Notes: generated from the sequence alone by a model not told the origin. Counted from the stretch's first letter, positions 8,326-17,630 are shown. The stretch is 64,000 nt of DNA from Actinobacteria bacterium UBA2286 (GCA_002345925.1 DDWM01000022.1:36229-100228); one strand, 5' to 3'. Translations and numbers: made by a program.

Positions 8326-9243
8326 TCATAATACCATACTCGGAGCCCCGGGCGTCAGCGCGAGGCATACAGCATCAAGCAAACGTACTGCCAATCGCTG
8401 CATCGCCTGCTCGTCCTCGGCCACATCGCCCAGGTCGATCAGCGCCTCTCGGCACCCCTCTGCAGCCGCAAGTGCGGTCATTAAACGGGCCTCTACAGCT
8501 TCTTGCGCGGCGAGTCCGACCCGCACGAGTGGCACCCCCGCGAAGTCGGTTTCAGGGTCTGAGCATGTACCTAGGTGCAGCAATACGTCCACTGTCTCAG
8601 AATCCACATCATCACAGACCTCGACGCGGGAGGCTGGCTCAGTAGCGATCGCGAGGTTCGCGAAGCGTTCCGCCACCGCTCTGCCGCGCGCATCAAGACA
8701 ATGAACCCGGATGCGCGTCCGGGAGAGCACGTCTGCCGCGCGAGCTGGCGCAACCGCAAGCGCAACAGGCGCGGTCGGGTCTTTGTCCTCCCACACGTGT
8801 CTCAGACGCATGACGGCACGAACCGTGTCTGCTCCTACGATGCCGTCAGCCGGGTAGCCGGTGTTCAGCTGGAACTCCCTGGCGGCTCGCTCTGTGAACG
8901 CCCCAAAGATTCCATCGGGATCGCCACATGCGAATCCGAGCGCATTCAGCGCGCCTTGTAGCATGGCGACGTCGGCTCCATGGAAGTGCGGAAAGCGGAG
9001 ATAGAGAAGACGGTCACCAAGAACGAACGTCGCATCAACCAGCGCCGACCACGTTTCTGCTCCGACAACGCCGTCCTCGGCCAGTAGGCGTGTGCTCTGG
9101 AAGCTGAGGACCGCATCGTAGGTGGCGCCAAGGAACACGCCATCCACCCCGGATGAGCCGAGGTCATAGCCAAGACGCAGCAGTCTCTTCTGAATGTCCT
9201 CGACGCCGGGGCCACGGGCCCCGCGCTCGATAGGTGTGCTCAC
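8326..9243 (-). CDS. Two-domain peptidoglycan-binding protein with degenerate amidase-like C-terminus
   Basis: 305 residues from GTG 9243 (GGAG upstream). Two PG_binding_1 domains are clear: residues 5-65 (GPGVEDIQKRLLRLGYD ... GATYDAVLSFQ ... DGVVGAETWSALV) and about 85-150 (ADVAMLQGALNALGF ... AAREFQLNTGYPADGIVGADT). No signal peptide is present, so it is predicted cytoplasmic. The remaining 150 residues occupy the place where CwlM-type proteins carry an Amidase_3 fold, but the zinc-binding His/Glu set is not recognisable. A regulatory role like that of mycobacterial CwlM is an inference from architecture only. The NlpC/P60 gene lies immediately downstream. Confidence 0.75.
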   Translation of the reverse strand: MSTPIERGARGPGVEDIQKRLLRLGYDLGSSGVDGVFLGATYDAVLSFQSTRLLAEDGVVGAETWSALVDATFVLGDRLLYLRFPHFHGADVAMLQGALNALGFACGDPDGIFGAFTERAAREFQLNTGYPADGIVGADTVRAVMRLRHVWEDKDPTAPVALAVAPARAADVLSRTRIRVHCLDARGRAVAERFANLAIATEPASRVEVCDDVDSETVDVLLHLGTCSDPETDFAGVPLVRVGLAAQEAVEARLMTALAAAEGCREALIDLGDVAEDEQAMQRLAVRLLDAVCLALTPGAPSMVL

Positions 9244-9278
9244 TGACGGTACTCCGAGTCTATCGCGGCGATCCGCGG

Positions 9279-9620
9279 TCAGGATGATCCGTACCGCTCC
9301 CTGAACCGGGCGACGTTCGTCTGCATATGGTTGTCTTGGGCGTGGCTCCTGTGCAGGAACTGATCGAGCTCGATGCTCACTCCCACGTCATAGCGGTACC
9401 GAAAGAGCTGCGGTACGTCGTCGAAGTCTAGCACGAAGGCATCACTGAGCGCGTTCAGTATCGGCCGGACTTCGAGCAAGAGATTGCCGGTACGCCGTGC
9501 CACATCTTCAACGGTAAGCCACTCATTGGCGTGGTGCGACATGAATGTGACGACATCTCGGATGACGACCTCTGTGGCGTGGTCGTCGGGCAGACGCGAA
9601 AGCGCTCGAGCTAGGCTCAC
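9279..9620 (-). CDS. Small winged-helix-like protein, unknown
   Basis: 113 residues from GTG 9620 with GGAGGT upstream. The core (VVTFMSHHANEWLTVEDVARRTGNLLLEVRPILNALSDAFVLDFDD) looks like a winged helix in which a helix-turn-helix selects partners. The C-terminal third is polar with several His. It is the first gene after the diguanylate cyclase in the chemotaxis transcript and precedes the peptidoglycan-binding gene. It could be a small transcription factor, but no family is recognised with confidence. Confidence 0.65.
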   Translation of the reverse strand: MSLARALSRLPDDHATEVVIRDVVTFMSHHANEWLTVEDVARRTGNLLLEVRPILNALSDAFVLDFDDVPQLFRYRYDVGVSIELDQFLHRSHAQDNHMQTNVARFRERYGSS

Positions 9621-9661
9621 GTCTACCTCCGTTCCGCCCGACCGTCCCCGTCGGGCTATGC

Positions 9662-11155
9662 TCAGTTCGCGACCTTGACCTGATTCTTCCCGTATCGCTT
9701 TGCTTCGTACATGGCCTTGTCAGCCGTCTCAACGAGGCGTGCAGGTGTGGTCGCGTGCGTTGGATACGTTGCAACGCCCAGAGACACTGTTTGCGTGACA
9801 GGGCGATTGTCCTCGCCCGTGAAGAACTCGAACTGAGACATACTCTTTCGTATGCGCTCGGCAACTGCAAGGGCTCCGCCGATATCTGTTTCCGGAAGCA
9901 CGAGAATGAACTCCTCACCGCCATATCGGGCGGCGACGTCTATCTCGCGGAGATTCTGCAGCATGATCGCACTGAGCGCCTGCAGAACCTTGTCCCCTTT
10001 CGGGTGGCCGTAGCTATCGTTGAACTGCTTGAAGTCATCGATATCGAGCATGATCACCGAGAGCTTGTGCCCAAATCGCGCGGCACGACCTAGTTCCTCT
10101 TCCAGGCGTTGCTGGAAGTACCCGTGGTTGTAAAGCTCCGTAAGTCGGTCCGTGACCGATAGACGCTCCAGCTCCTCGTGGAGCAGCGCGTTCTGGAGCG
10201 CAAGCGACGACTGGTTTCCAATCACCTGCAGTCTGTCCCGCTCGGCGGGGGTGAGTTCGCGGAACGTGGAGGATGCGACCAACAGCACGCCCACGATCGA
10301 CTCACCGGAGCGTAGCGGCAGTGCCGCCTGCGAGCGGATGTCGTCGGGATTCACGGACCACTCGGCAAGCTCAGATCCGAGCGGTACGTCGCTTTGCTGG
10401 GTGAATCCGTCCCTGAATGCCGAGCCAAGAATCGTCTCCGAGACGGGAACGACGGCCCGAAACGCCTCTTCTGGCCGCCCCTGACTGGCACGCAACTTGA
10501 GCGTCCAGTCCTTCTGTTCGAACAGGTATACGCATGAGATCTCTGCGCCGAGGATGCCGTTTGCACCATCGACCATCAGACTCGCGACGTCTTCTACCGA
10601 GGAGTAGCTTGTCAGAGCTTTGAAGAACTCATGCGTGAAGAAGATCTCCGCGAGACGGCTCTCAAGCTCCTCGTTCGCCTTCTCAAGCGCCTCTTTGCTG
10701 GATTGGAGCCGACGCTCGTGGCTGCGAATCTTGTCATACGCCACCTGCAGTTCGACGAAGATCTTCTCCTGCTCTTCACTCCGCTTCTTCGCGATGAGAA
10801 GGTCCCATACAAGCTCGGCGCCGTGGCCTGCGACGATGCCGACATTAGGCGGCTTCTGGTTCTCAAGCGCCCTCTGCATAGATGGTTCTTCGGACATGTC
10901 GAGGATCAGATCGAGCTCGCCGATCTGAGATAGCTCGGATATCTCGGTTGTCGTGAACAGCCCAAGGTCATCCGCCAGGCGGACTGCTGGCGCTGCACGA
11001 TTTGAGTCACACACGGCGACGATAATGAGGTTCTCGACATCCGAGAGCAGACGAAGCACCGACGTGGCTCTAAGCCCGCCGCCAGCTATCGCTATTCTCA
11101 CCTGCCCGGACCGAGTAGCGGTCTCTGCGGCAGGTGCCGCAGAATACTCCATCAT
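9662..11155 (-). CDS. Diguanylate cyclase: Rossmann-like, coiled coil, GAF, GGDEF
   Basis: About 497 residues from ATG 11155 (an ATG at 11203 is an alternative overlapping cheD). Residues 18-110 resemble a nucleotide-binding Rossmann fold (VRIAIAGGGLRATSVLRLL, then IIVAVCDSNR and LDLILDMS). A coiled coil (about 130-185) leads to a GAF domain (about 190-330) with a SQAALPLRSGESIVGVLLV core. The C-terminal GGDEF domain has the intact active site RYGGEEF, the DxLTxLxN-type entry (VTDRLTELYNHGYF) and no RxxD product-inhibition site immediately before the active loop. It should make cyclic di-GMP from two GTP. Being last in the chemotaxis operon, it may join taxis to pilus or surface behaviour. 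The N-terminal Rossmann module is unusual for this family. Confidence 0.9.
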   Translation of the reverse strand: MMEYSAAPAAETATRSGQVRIAIAGGGLRATSVLRLLSDVENLIIVAVCDSNRAAPAVRLADDLGLFTTTEISELSQIGELDLILDMSEEPSMQRALENQKPPNVGIVAGHGAELVWDLLIAKKRSEEQEKIFVELQVAYDKIRSHERRLQSSKEALEKANEELESRLAEIFFTHEFFKALTSYSSVEDVASLMVDGANGILGAEISCVYLFEQKDWTLKLRASQGRPEEAFRAVVPVSETILGSAFRDGFTQQSDVPLGSELAEWSVNPDDIRSQAALPLRSGESIVGVLLVASSTFRELTPAERDRLQVIGNQSSLALQNALLHEELERLSVTDRLTELYNHGYFQQRLEEELGRAARFGHKLSVIMLDIDDFKQFNDSYGHPKGDKVLQALSAIMLQNLREIDVAARYGGEEFILVLPETDIGGALAVAERIRKSMSQFEFFTGEDNRPVTQTVSLGVATYPTHATTPARLVETADKAMYEAKRYGKNQVKVAN

Positions 11156-11183
11156 CGATAACGCCCTTTTCGATTGAAGAAAA

Positions 11184-11702
11184 CTAAAGTTCTCTGATGC
11201 CATACATGTAGCTACGCACAACCAGCACCCCTGTGTCCAGATGCAGCTCCACAGTTCGTGCGTGACTTCCACCTATATCTTCGGCCAGAATCGGGATGCG
11301 CAAGAGGCTCAACTGGTGTCGAACTTCCTCCAGATTTCGCTCCCCGACGTTCGAGAGGTTACTGTCTGACTTGAACATGGCCGCGCCGCCGGCGATCTTC
11401 GCCACCAAACGCCTGGCAGCGACCCCCTCGGTGAGCTCTTCGATCATGCGCGGGATCGCAACTGATGCGAAGCGGTCCTGATCACCATCGTGCGTTACAT
11501 CTGAAGGCATGGGCAGCATCACGTGCGCGAGCCCACCTCGATGCCGGAATGCATCCCACACCGCAACGCCGATGCACGACCCGAGCGCAGGCGTCATGAG
11601 CAAGGCCGGATGCTCGGCCACGGCGAATTCCCCGGTGCCAACGTGAATCACGTCGGCGGCCGAGTCACCATAGCTAAGGCTGCTCAGGAAGCCCGCGCTC
11701 AT
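11184..11702 (-). CDS. cheD: Chemoreceptor glutamine deamidase CheD
   Basis: 172 residues from ATG 11702. The catalytic Cys is in TPALGSCIGVAVWD and the His in GLAHVMLP, with a later GGAAMF segment; these are the hallmarks of CheD. CheD deamidates glutamines on chemoreceptors and binds CheC, which modulates its activity. It follows cheC by 16 bp and precedes the cyclase gene. Further upstream in-frame codons overlap cheC and lack family similarity. Confidence 0.95.
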   Translation of the reverse strand: MSAGFLSSLSYGDSAADVIHVGTGEFAVAEHPALLMTPALGSCIGVAVWDAFRHRGGLAHVMLPMPSDVTHDGDQDRFASVAIPRMIEELTEGVAARRLVAKIAGGAAMFKSDSNLSNVGERNLEEVRHQLSLLRIPILAEDIGGSHARTVELHLDTGVLVVRSYMYGIREL

Positions 11703-11718
11703 CTGTTTCGCCCGTCGC

Positions 11719-12330
11719 TCACACGATTCCCAGTCTGCCGAGAATGACGTCGAGGCTATCAGGGTCCGGCATGTAGAACAGGGCTGCATCCACAACCGCA
11801 CGCTCGTCGATGAAACTCGTGAGGACGAGGATCGCGGTATCGGCCTTCATGCCAATATCAACGGTCGCCACCTCGAGAATGGCGCCCATCATGTCAAACG
11901 CGAAAGCTGGCGGTGACGGCAGAAGGCTCAGATCCGCCATTCGAGCGATTGCCGACAGGTACGCCGAGATGAGAATCGAACCAGTGTGAGTGGCAAGTGC
12001 CTCTTCCTCGGCATTCATGGACTTGGTTGTTCCCGGCTCACGGCTGCGGAGCAAGTCAACGAGCCCCAGCATCGCAGCGCGTGGCGCGATGAATAGCATG
12101 CCTCCGCTGATGTCGCCAAGTAGTCGCGAGTAGACCGCGCCCACGAGAGTCTCGGGACCGCCGAAGAGCATAGGCACGTCGCTCACCGGAACAAGTTTTA
12201 CCTCCGGCACCGTGATCTCGACGGGATGGTCCAGCAACTGAGACAGCGCGGTCGCCGCATGTCCGGCACCAATGCTGCCTAGCTCACGCAGGGCGTCGAT
12301 CTGAAACGCCGACATGTGTTCCGGTTTCAA
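11719..12330 (-). CDS. cheC: CheC-family protein with altered phosphatase sites
   Basis: 203 residues from TTG 12330 (ATG 12315 is a plausible alternative). The family fold is clear: DALRELGSIGAGHAATALS near the N-terminus and HTGSILISAYLSAI in the middle, each followed at the right distance by the conserved Pro. Active CheC/CheX proteins need Glu and Asn (ExxN) in these two helices. Here the first site is E-L-G-S and the second H-T-G-S, so Asn is lost from both and Glu from one. CheY-P phosphatase activity may therefore be weak or absent, leaving the CheD-binding role. It sits between cheA and cheD in the operon. Confidence 0.9.
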   Translation of the reverse strand: MKPEHMSAFQIDALRELGSIGAGHAATALSQLLDHPVEITVPEVKLVPVSDVPMLFGGPETLVGAVYSRLLGDISGGMLFIAPRAAMLGLVDLLRSREPGTTKSMNAEEEALATHTGSILISAYLSAIARMADLSLLPSPPAFAFDMMGAILEVATVDIGMKADTAILVLTSFIDERAVVDAALFYMPDPDSLDVILGRLGIV

Positions 12331-12333
12331 GGG

Positions 12334-14280
12334 TCACACCCCCATTCCGAAGAGCGTCCGAGGATCCAAGATGAGCGCGACCCGACCGTCGCCAAGCACC
12401 GTAGCTCCAGCAAGACCCCGCAACTCCTTGAAGATAGGCGAGAGCGGCTTGATGACCACCTCGTGTCTGCCAACGAGCTGTTGCACCGCGAGCGCGCGGA
12501 TCTGCTCGGCTGACTCCAGTAAGACGATGTGGTCGCCTTCCTCCGGCATCATGCGGCGATGCTGCACGGAGCCGATGACCTCGTCCAGTCGGAAGAGCGG
12601 CGCTACTGAACCGTCTCGCAGAACGACCACCGGAGCTCCGTCAACGGTCTTGAGCTTCACCTCGTCGCGGGAGAGCACTTCAGTGACCGCCGATAGCGGT
12701 AGCGCGAATACCTGTTCACCTGCACCGACCAGAAGCGACTGGATTATCGCGAGCGTCAGCGGCAACGTAAGGACTATGCGGGAGCCCCGACCGAACTCCG
12801 AATGGATCGTCACAGTTCCGCCGAGATACTCGATCTTGCCCTTAACGACATCCATGCCGACGCCCCTACCTGAGACCGCAGTGGTCTTCTCGGCGGTAGA
12901 AAACCCGGGCTCGCATGTCAGCATAAGGATGTCGGAGACCGAGTACGAGTCTCGCTCGGATGGCGTGACGATGCCACGCTCGACGGCCTTGGCCCAAATA
13001 CGATCGCAGTCCATGCCTTTGCCGTCATCCTGAACGACTATGCGCACCTGATCACGATCGCGGCCAGCCTCAAGGCGGATAGTGCCCTTGGGTGGCTTGC
13101 CAGCTGCAACACGCTCTTCCTCTGACTCGATACCATGATCTATCGCGTTTCTGAGCAAGTGGACGATCGGGTCGCCGATCTCATCTAGAACGGTGCGGTC
13201 CAGCTCGATGTCCAGTCCACCCATGTCGAAGCTGACAGCGCGGCCAAGGTCGCGCGCGAGATCGCGCACCATCCGCGGGAACCGGTTGAAGATGTTCCCA
13301 ACCGGAACCATTCGGGTTTGCATAACTTCGTGCTGCAACTCGCCGCTTATCTGTTCCAGCGCCGAAAGCGCGTCCATCAATTCGTGCGAGTCAAATCCTC
13401 TGGCAAGCCGGTTCAGCCGCGATCTGATGATGACCAGCTCGCCCACAAGGTTGACCATGCTGTCGAGATGTCCGATCGAGACACGGACCGTCTGGGTCTC
13501 CGCCAGCTTCGGGATTGACTTGCGCTGGCGCTCCTCCGTGGGCCGAACCTCGATGATCGGTTCAACCACATCCGCAGCAGAGACCTCTACCGACTCAACC
13601 TCGCTGATAGCAGAGATTGCGGCCGAGATCGCGGAAGCCGACTCGCGCGTACGAACGATCACTGCGAATGAACGATCAAACTTCTCGTCTTCGATTTCCC
13701 GCGCACCCGGTTCGGTCTCAATGACCGTTCCCATATTCCCCAGCCTCTTGATTGCCATGTACGCGCGCACGGCTTTCAGCACACACGTCTCGGCGAGAGT
13801 GGTGTCCACACGCCACAACGCGCCATCGTCGGCGTCCGCAGGTACGTTCACCTGGACAGCGGCTTTATCTGACTCGGTCACTTCTTCCGCTCGAACGGTC
13901 GCGTCCGTACGCATAACTAGCGCCGAGACGAGTGAGGCTACGTCCACCGCCGTCCCGCCGTCGGACTCGTCAGCAATGAGTTCGCGAACTGCGTCGACCG
14001 CCCGAAGCATGAGGTCGATCAGTGATGAGTCCGCCTGCTGCTCGCGCTTGCGGACAGTGTCCATGAGACTTTCCATTTTGTGGGTAAGCTCAGCTGTTCG
14101 AACGTAGCCCATAGTCGCCGACATACCCTTGAGGCTGTGGGCGCCCCGGAAGACGGTTTCGACCGGTTCCAGGTCATTGGGGTTACCTTCCAGCGCAAGA
14201 AGGCCCTCGGTGATAGCTTGCACGTACTCCGCACTCTCCGAGAGGAATACATCCTTGTATGCCGACATGTCGTCACTCAT
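12334..14280 (-). CDS. cheA: Chemotaxis histidine kinase CheA
   Basis: 648 residues from ATG 14280, preceded by GGGGAGG and overlapping the cheB stop by 4 bp (ATGA). The P1 HPt domain carries the phospho-accepting His48 in FRGAHSLKG. A P2-like alpha/beta segment lies at about 150-240, the dimerisation helices begin at TVRVSIGHLDSMVNLVGELVIIRSRL, and the ATPase has HLLRNAIDHGIE, DDGKGMD and GRGVGMDVV. The C-terminal CheW-like P5 domain is complete (LTLAIIQSLLVGAGEQVFALPL). It phosphorylates CheY and CheB in response to receptor signals. Confidence 0.97.
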   Translation of the reverse strand: MSDDMSAYKDVFLSESAEYVQAITEGLLALEGNPNDLEPVETVFRGAHSLKGMSATMGYVRTAELTHKMESLMDTVRKREQQADSSLIDLMLRAVDAVRELIADESDGGTAVDVASLVSALVMRTDATVRAEEVTESDKAAVQVNVPADADDGALWRVDTTLAETCVLKAVRAYMAIKRLGNMGTVIETEPGAREIEDEKFDRSFAVIVRTRESASAISAAISAISEVESVEVSAADVVEPIIEVRPTEERQRKSIPKLAETQTVRVSIGHLDSMVNLVGELVIIRSRLNRLARGFDSHELMDALSALEQISGELQHEVMQTRMVPVGNIFNRFPRMVRDLARDLGRAVSFDMGGLDIELDRTVLDEIGDPIVHLLRNAIDHGIESEEERVAAGKPPKGTIRLEAGRDRDQVRIVVQDDGKGMDCDRIWAKAVERGIVTPSERDSYSVSDILMLTCEPGFSTAEKTTAVSGRGVGMDVVKGKIEYLGGTVTIHSEFGRGSRIVLTLPLTLAIIQSLLVGAGEQVFALPLSAVTEVLSRDEVKLKTVDGAPVVVLRDGSVAPLFRLDEVIGSVQHRRMMPEEGDHIVLLESAEQIRALAVQQLVGRHEVVIKPLSPIFKELRGLAGATVLGDGRVALILDPRTLFGMGV

Positions 14281-15362
14281 CGCAAGACCTCCCCTCTGAT
14301 TGTCCGTCTGACTTCTGCAGCGACGTTTGAAAGTGGAACGATCTTGTCCGCCGCACCCAATCGCGCCGCAGAGCCTGGCATTCCCCATACGACGCTGGAT
14401 TCTTCGTCCTGCACGATCGTGTCGCCCCCGCCGAGGTGAATGTCGTTCAGCCCTACGGCACCGTCCGAGCCCATCCCCGTTAGAACCACACCCAGAGCCC
14501 GCGAACCGAATAACGCCGCAACGCTCGAGAACAGAGGATCCGCTGCCGGACGAACGCCGTGAAGCGTCGGCGTATCCAGCAGCTCGATTCTCGGCCTCTT
14601 AGCGTTTGAAACAACCATATGGGAACCATGCGGAGCGAGATAGGCAGTGCCCGCCTCAAGGAGCATTCCGTCTCGTCCTTCGACGATGTTGATATCGGTC
14701 ACCTTGCCGAGACGACGGGCCAGCGATGATGTGAAGCCTGCAGGTAGGTGCTGAACTACAAGGTATGTGCCTGGGAGTGACCGCATCAGGCCCGAGAAGA
14801 CAAGTTCAAGCGCCGGCGGTCCTCCAGTCGATGCCGCGAACGCCACGATTCGATTCATCGCCGGAGCGGGAGAGACCTTGCCTCGCGGCGCACCGCCCCC
14901 GACCAGAGCACGGCTGCCAGAGGATGCCGCAGGAGACACGCCGTGCGATAGACGGCGCTCAGGACTGATCCGGTACGCGGTCTTGATCTTCTTGATAACC
15001 ATTTCAGAAAGCTCGGACAGCGACGTTGCAAAGCCAGCTTTCGGCTTTGAGATGAAGTCGACCGCGCCTAGCGCAAGCGCCTGATAGGCCATGTCCGGAT
15101 CATCGACACCGCTCAGCATGACCACGCGTGCGTCTGAGCTCCGAATCAGATGCGGAAGCGCTTCGATACCTGTGAGCTCCGGCATTTCGACATCGAGCGT
15201 GATAACGTCTGGATTGAGGCTGTGCGCTTTCTCGATCGCCTCTACGCCTGTCTTCGCCGTGCCGACGACATCTATGCGCGGATCCACGCCCAGAGCGCGG
15301 GTCAGCATCTGGCGCGTCAGCGCCGAGTCATCTACGACGAGGACCTTGATGATAGAGGACAT
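14277..15362 (-). CDS. cheB: Protein-glutamate methylesterase CheB
   Basis: 361 residues from ATG 15362 (GAGGCGG upstream). The receiver domain has D11/D12, phospho-acceptor D57 (VITLDVEMPELTG) and a conserved Lys in ISKP. The C-terminal methylesterase domain shows the catalytic Ser in AASTGGPPAL, the His in VVQHLPAGFT and the Asp in GMGSDGAVG. It removes methyl groups from, and may deamidate, chemoreceptors, and is activated by CheA. It overlaps cheA by 4 bp and follows cheY by 7 bp. Confidence 0.97.
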   Translation of the reverse strand: MSSIIKVLVVDDSALTRQMLTRALGVDPRIDVVGTAKTGVEAIEKAHSLNPDVITLDVEMPELTGIEALPHLIRSSDARVVMLSGVDDPDMAYQALALGAVDFISKPKAGFATSLSELSEMVIKKIKTAYRISPERRLSHGVSPAASSGSRALVGGGAPRGKVSPAPAMNRIVAFAASTGGPPALELVFSGLMRSLPGTYLVVQHLPAGFTSSLARRLGKVTDINIVEGRDGMLLEAGTAYLAPHGSHMVVSNAKRPRIELLDTPTLHGVRPAADPLFSSVAALFGSRALGVVLTGMGSDGAVGLNDIHLGGGDTIVQDEESSVVWGMPGSAARLGAADKIVPLSNVAAEVRRTIRGEVLR

Positions 15363-15369
15363 GGCCGCC

Positions 15370-15744
15370 TCAGCAGCGCGGCGTGGACTGCAAGCACTTC
15401 TTGACAGTCTCGAGCACCTTCGTGGGCTGGAAGGGCTTGACCAGGAAGTCCATCGCTCCGGATTCAAGGGCTTCGACTATCATGCGCTGCTGTCCCATGG
15501 CGCTCACCATGAGCACTCGCGCCGCCGGGTCTTGCTCCCGGATCAGTCGAAGCGCATCAAGACCGCTCATCTCGGGCATAGTGATGTCCATCGTCACGAG
15601 ATCAGGGCGCAGCTCGGCAAACTTCTCAACGGCATCGCGACCGTTGACCGCCTCGTGTATGACATAACCCTCCTTGGCGAGAATGTCACGAATCATCATG
15701 CGCATGAACGCAGCGTCGTCAACGACGAGCACCGACTTAGACAT
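15370..15744 (-). CDS. cheY: Response regulator CheY
   Basis: 124 residues, a single receiver domain with acidic D9/D10, phospho-acceptor D53 (LVTMDITMPEMSG), the switch Ser in VMVSAMGQ, and Lys in FLVKPF. There is no output domain. GAGGAGG lies 8 bases before the ATG, and the start overlaps the cheW end by 8 bp. It would carry the signal from CheA to the motor. With no flagellar genes here, the target may be the type IV pilus. Confidence 0.95.
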   Translation of the reverse strand: MSKSVLVVDDAAFMRMMIRDILAKEGYVIHEAVNGRDAVEKFAELRPDLVTMDITMPEMSGLDALRLIREQDPAARVLMVSAMGQQRMIVEALESGAMDFLVKPFQPTKVLETVKKCLQSTPRC

Positions 15745-16228
15745 CGTCTTGCGCCTCCTCGGTTGCAATCGGCGGTCCGTACGACACACGAGGCAACGCC
15801 TTGTCCGGATCTAGAAGGATCACCAGGCGGTCATCGCGATTCGCGACACCTTGAAATGCCTCGGCAGTCTCCGCAGAGAGAGCGGCAGAAGGTGTTGGCA
15901 TGATCTCATCGACACTGAATGTCGCAACCTCATGAGCCGAGCCGACCGCAAGACCGACGAGTCCCGAGCCGGCCTCTGCAACAACGATCCTGGAGGCGGC
16001 AGAGTGCTCTATCGGCGCACCAAGAAGGCGCTGTGCAAGGTCTATGACCGGGATGACCTGGCCGCGCAGGTTGATCACACCCTCGACCATCTCGGGCGCA
16101 TGTGGAACCGGCGTCGGAACCTCGTAGCGGATGATGCTCTGCACGCGCTCAATTGGAAGCCCGTACTCCTCCGCCCCAAGACGGAAGAGTACAAACTGTC
16201 GATGTACGGTGCCGAGCGTCGATTCCAC
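15737..16228 (-). CDS. cheW: Chemotaxis coupling protein CheW
   Basis: 163 residues from GTG 16228. The CheW fold is evident: FVLFRLGAEEYGLPIERVQSII at the start, VPHAPEMVEGVINLRGQVIPVIDLAQRLLG in the middle, and LVGLAVGSAHEVATFSVDEI later. CheW bridges receptors to CheA in signalling arrays. It lies 12 bp after the receptor gene and overlaps cheY. Confidence 0.95.
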   Translation of the reverse strand: MESTLGTVHRQFVLFRLGAEEYGLPIERVQSIIRYEVPTPVPHAPEMVEGVINLRGQVIPVIDLAQRLLGAPIEHSAASRIVVAEAGSGLVGLAVGSAHEVATFSVDEIMPTPSAALSAETAEAFQGVANRDDRLVILLDPDKALPRVSYGPPIATEEAQDDV

Positions 16229-16240
16229 CCCGGTACCTTC

Positions 16241-17557
16241 CTAATCAACCTGGAACATGTGCACGGAGTCCTCCAGGCGCCGGGCCATGTCGGCCAGCTC
16301 CTGTGCCGAGGACGAGATCTCTTCCATACACGCGGTCTGCTGCTCGGCTGCGGCAGCAGTCTCTTCAGCAGACGCTGCGTTCTCCTCGACGACTGCGGCG
16401 ATGTCGTGCATCGCGCGGTCTACATCTACGGTGCGCTGCGCCTGGCCGGACATCGCGGCCGCGATTTCCTCGGCAAGGGTGGCTGTGCGCGAGACGGCTT
16501 CGGTGATCTGGCGAAGCGCGTCGCCGGAGCGGCCGACGACCTCGGTGCCTTTGGCGACCTCTGCGGTGCCTATCTGCATGTACTTGAGAGCCTTCGCGGT
16601 CTCAGTCTGCACATCCTTGATGAGCTCACCGATCTGTTCGGCCGCTTTGCCGGAGCCCTCTGCAAGCTTTCGGACTTCCTCTGCAACTACCGAGAAGCCG
16701 CGTCCGGACTCGCCGGCACGTGCGGCCTCGATGGCAGCGTTGAGCGAGAGCAGGTTCGTTTGGTCGGCGATCGAGGTGATGACATCGACTATGTTGCCGA
16801 TCTCCTCGGAACGATGGCCGAGCACCTCGACTGAACCCGCAAGGGTCTCGATGGCCTGGCGGACCTCGGCGATCTTGATGATCGCTTCATCGGTGGCCGC
16901 CTCGCCGAGAACGGACGCCTTGGCGGCTTCTTCGCTCGTCTTGCTCGCTTCATCGGCACGGCGCGCAACTTCGCCGACTGTCTTGGTAATGGCCTCGATC
17001 GCCGAAGATGTCTCCTCGACCTTGCGAGACTGCAGCTCGGCGCCGTGAGCGATTTGCTGAACCGAGGACGAGATTTCCATCGACGACGAGTTGATCTCTT
17101 CCGACGATGCCGAGAGCTGGGTCGCGGCGTTTGTGACCGACTCGGCTGAGCGACGCACGTTGCCGGCGATGTCGGCGAGGGACTCGATGAGGCTGTTGCA
17201 CTCCTCGGCAAGCACGCCGATCTCATCCGGGCGGATTACTGCCGCACGCACTGTCAGATCGCCGTTGCCAGCCTCGATCATGGTTGCGCCGAGCCCCCGA
17301 AGTGGATCCAGGACCCTGCGCTTGAACACCCAACGCCAGGCCAACGATCCGGGTATGGCGCATATCGCCATGGCAATCGCGCCGACGATTGCGACATACA
17401 TCAAGTCGTACGGAGGCATTCTGAGAACGAGGAGTGCGAATGCGCCCGTCACTACCAGGCCTATGAATACAGCAGGCCCGATCGTAAGCCATGTGTACAT
17501 GGTGAAAGTGAAAGACAACCCCCGCTTAACCGAGCTGTTGCGGTGCTCCCTCTGCAT
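16241..17557 (-). CDS. Methyl-accepting chemotaxis protein without a ligand-binding domain
   Basis: 438 residues from ATG 17557 (AGGGAA upstream). Two membrane helices (about 24-46 and 53-75) are joined by only a short loop, so there is no periplasmic sensor. A HAMP domain follows ([26 protein letters not shown]), then a long coiled-coil signalling domain with the hairpin tip [21 protein letters not shown] and [14 protein letters not shown]. There is no C-terminal CheR/CheB tether pentapeptide. It must sense through its membrane or HAMP parts, cytoplasmic ligands or partner proteins. It is the only receptor in the operon, between cheR and cheW. Confidence 0.95.
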   Translation of the reverse strand: MQREHRNSSVKRGLSFTFTMYTWLTIGPAVFIGLVVTGAFALLVLRMPPYDLMYVAIVGAIAMAICAIPGSLAWRWVFKRRVLDPLRGLGATMIEAGNGDLTVRAAVIRPDEIGVLAEECNSLIESLADIAGNVRRSAESVTNAATQLSASSEEINSSSMEISSSVQQIAHGAELQSRKVEETSSAIEAITKTVGEVARRADEASKTSEEAAKASVLGEAATDEAIIKIAEVRQAIETLAGSVEVLGHRSEEIGNIVDVITSIADQTNLLSLNAAIEAARAGESGRGFSVVAEEVRKLAEGSGKAAEQIGELIKDVQTETAKALKYMQIGTAEVAKGTEVVGRSGDALRQITEAVSRTATLAEEIAAAMSGQAQRTVDVDRAMHDIAAVVEENAASAEETAAAAEQQTACMEEISSSAQELADMARRLEDSVHMFQVD

Positions 17558-17630
17558 GCTGCGGTTCCCTCCTCAAGTGAACGCCGTGACCAGCTGGGTC
17601 ACCTTGACAACAATAACAGAAGCCAAGCGC

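Noticed and set aside
15091..15903. Plus-strand open frame opposite cheB/cheY/cheW
   Set aside because: Composition is that of a complementary shadow, and three clearly assigned chemotaxis genes cover it.
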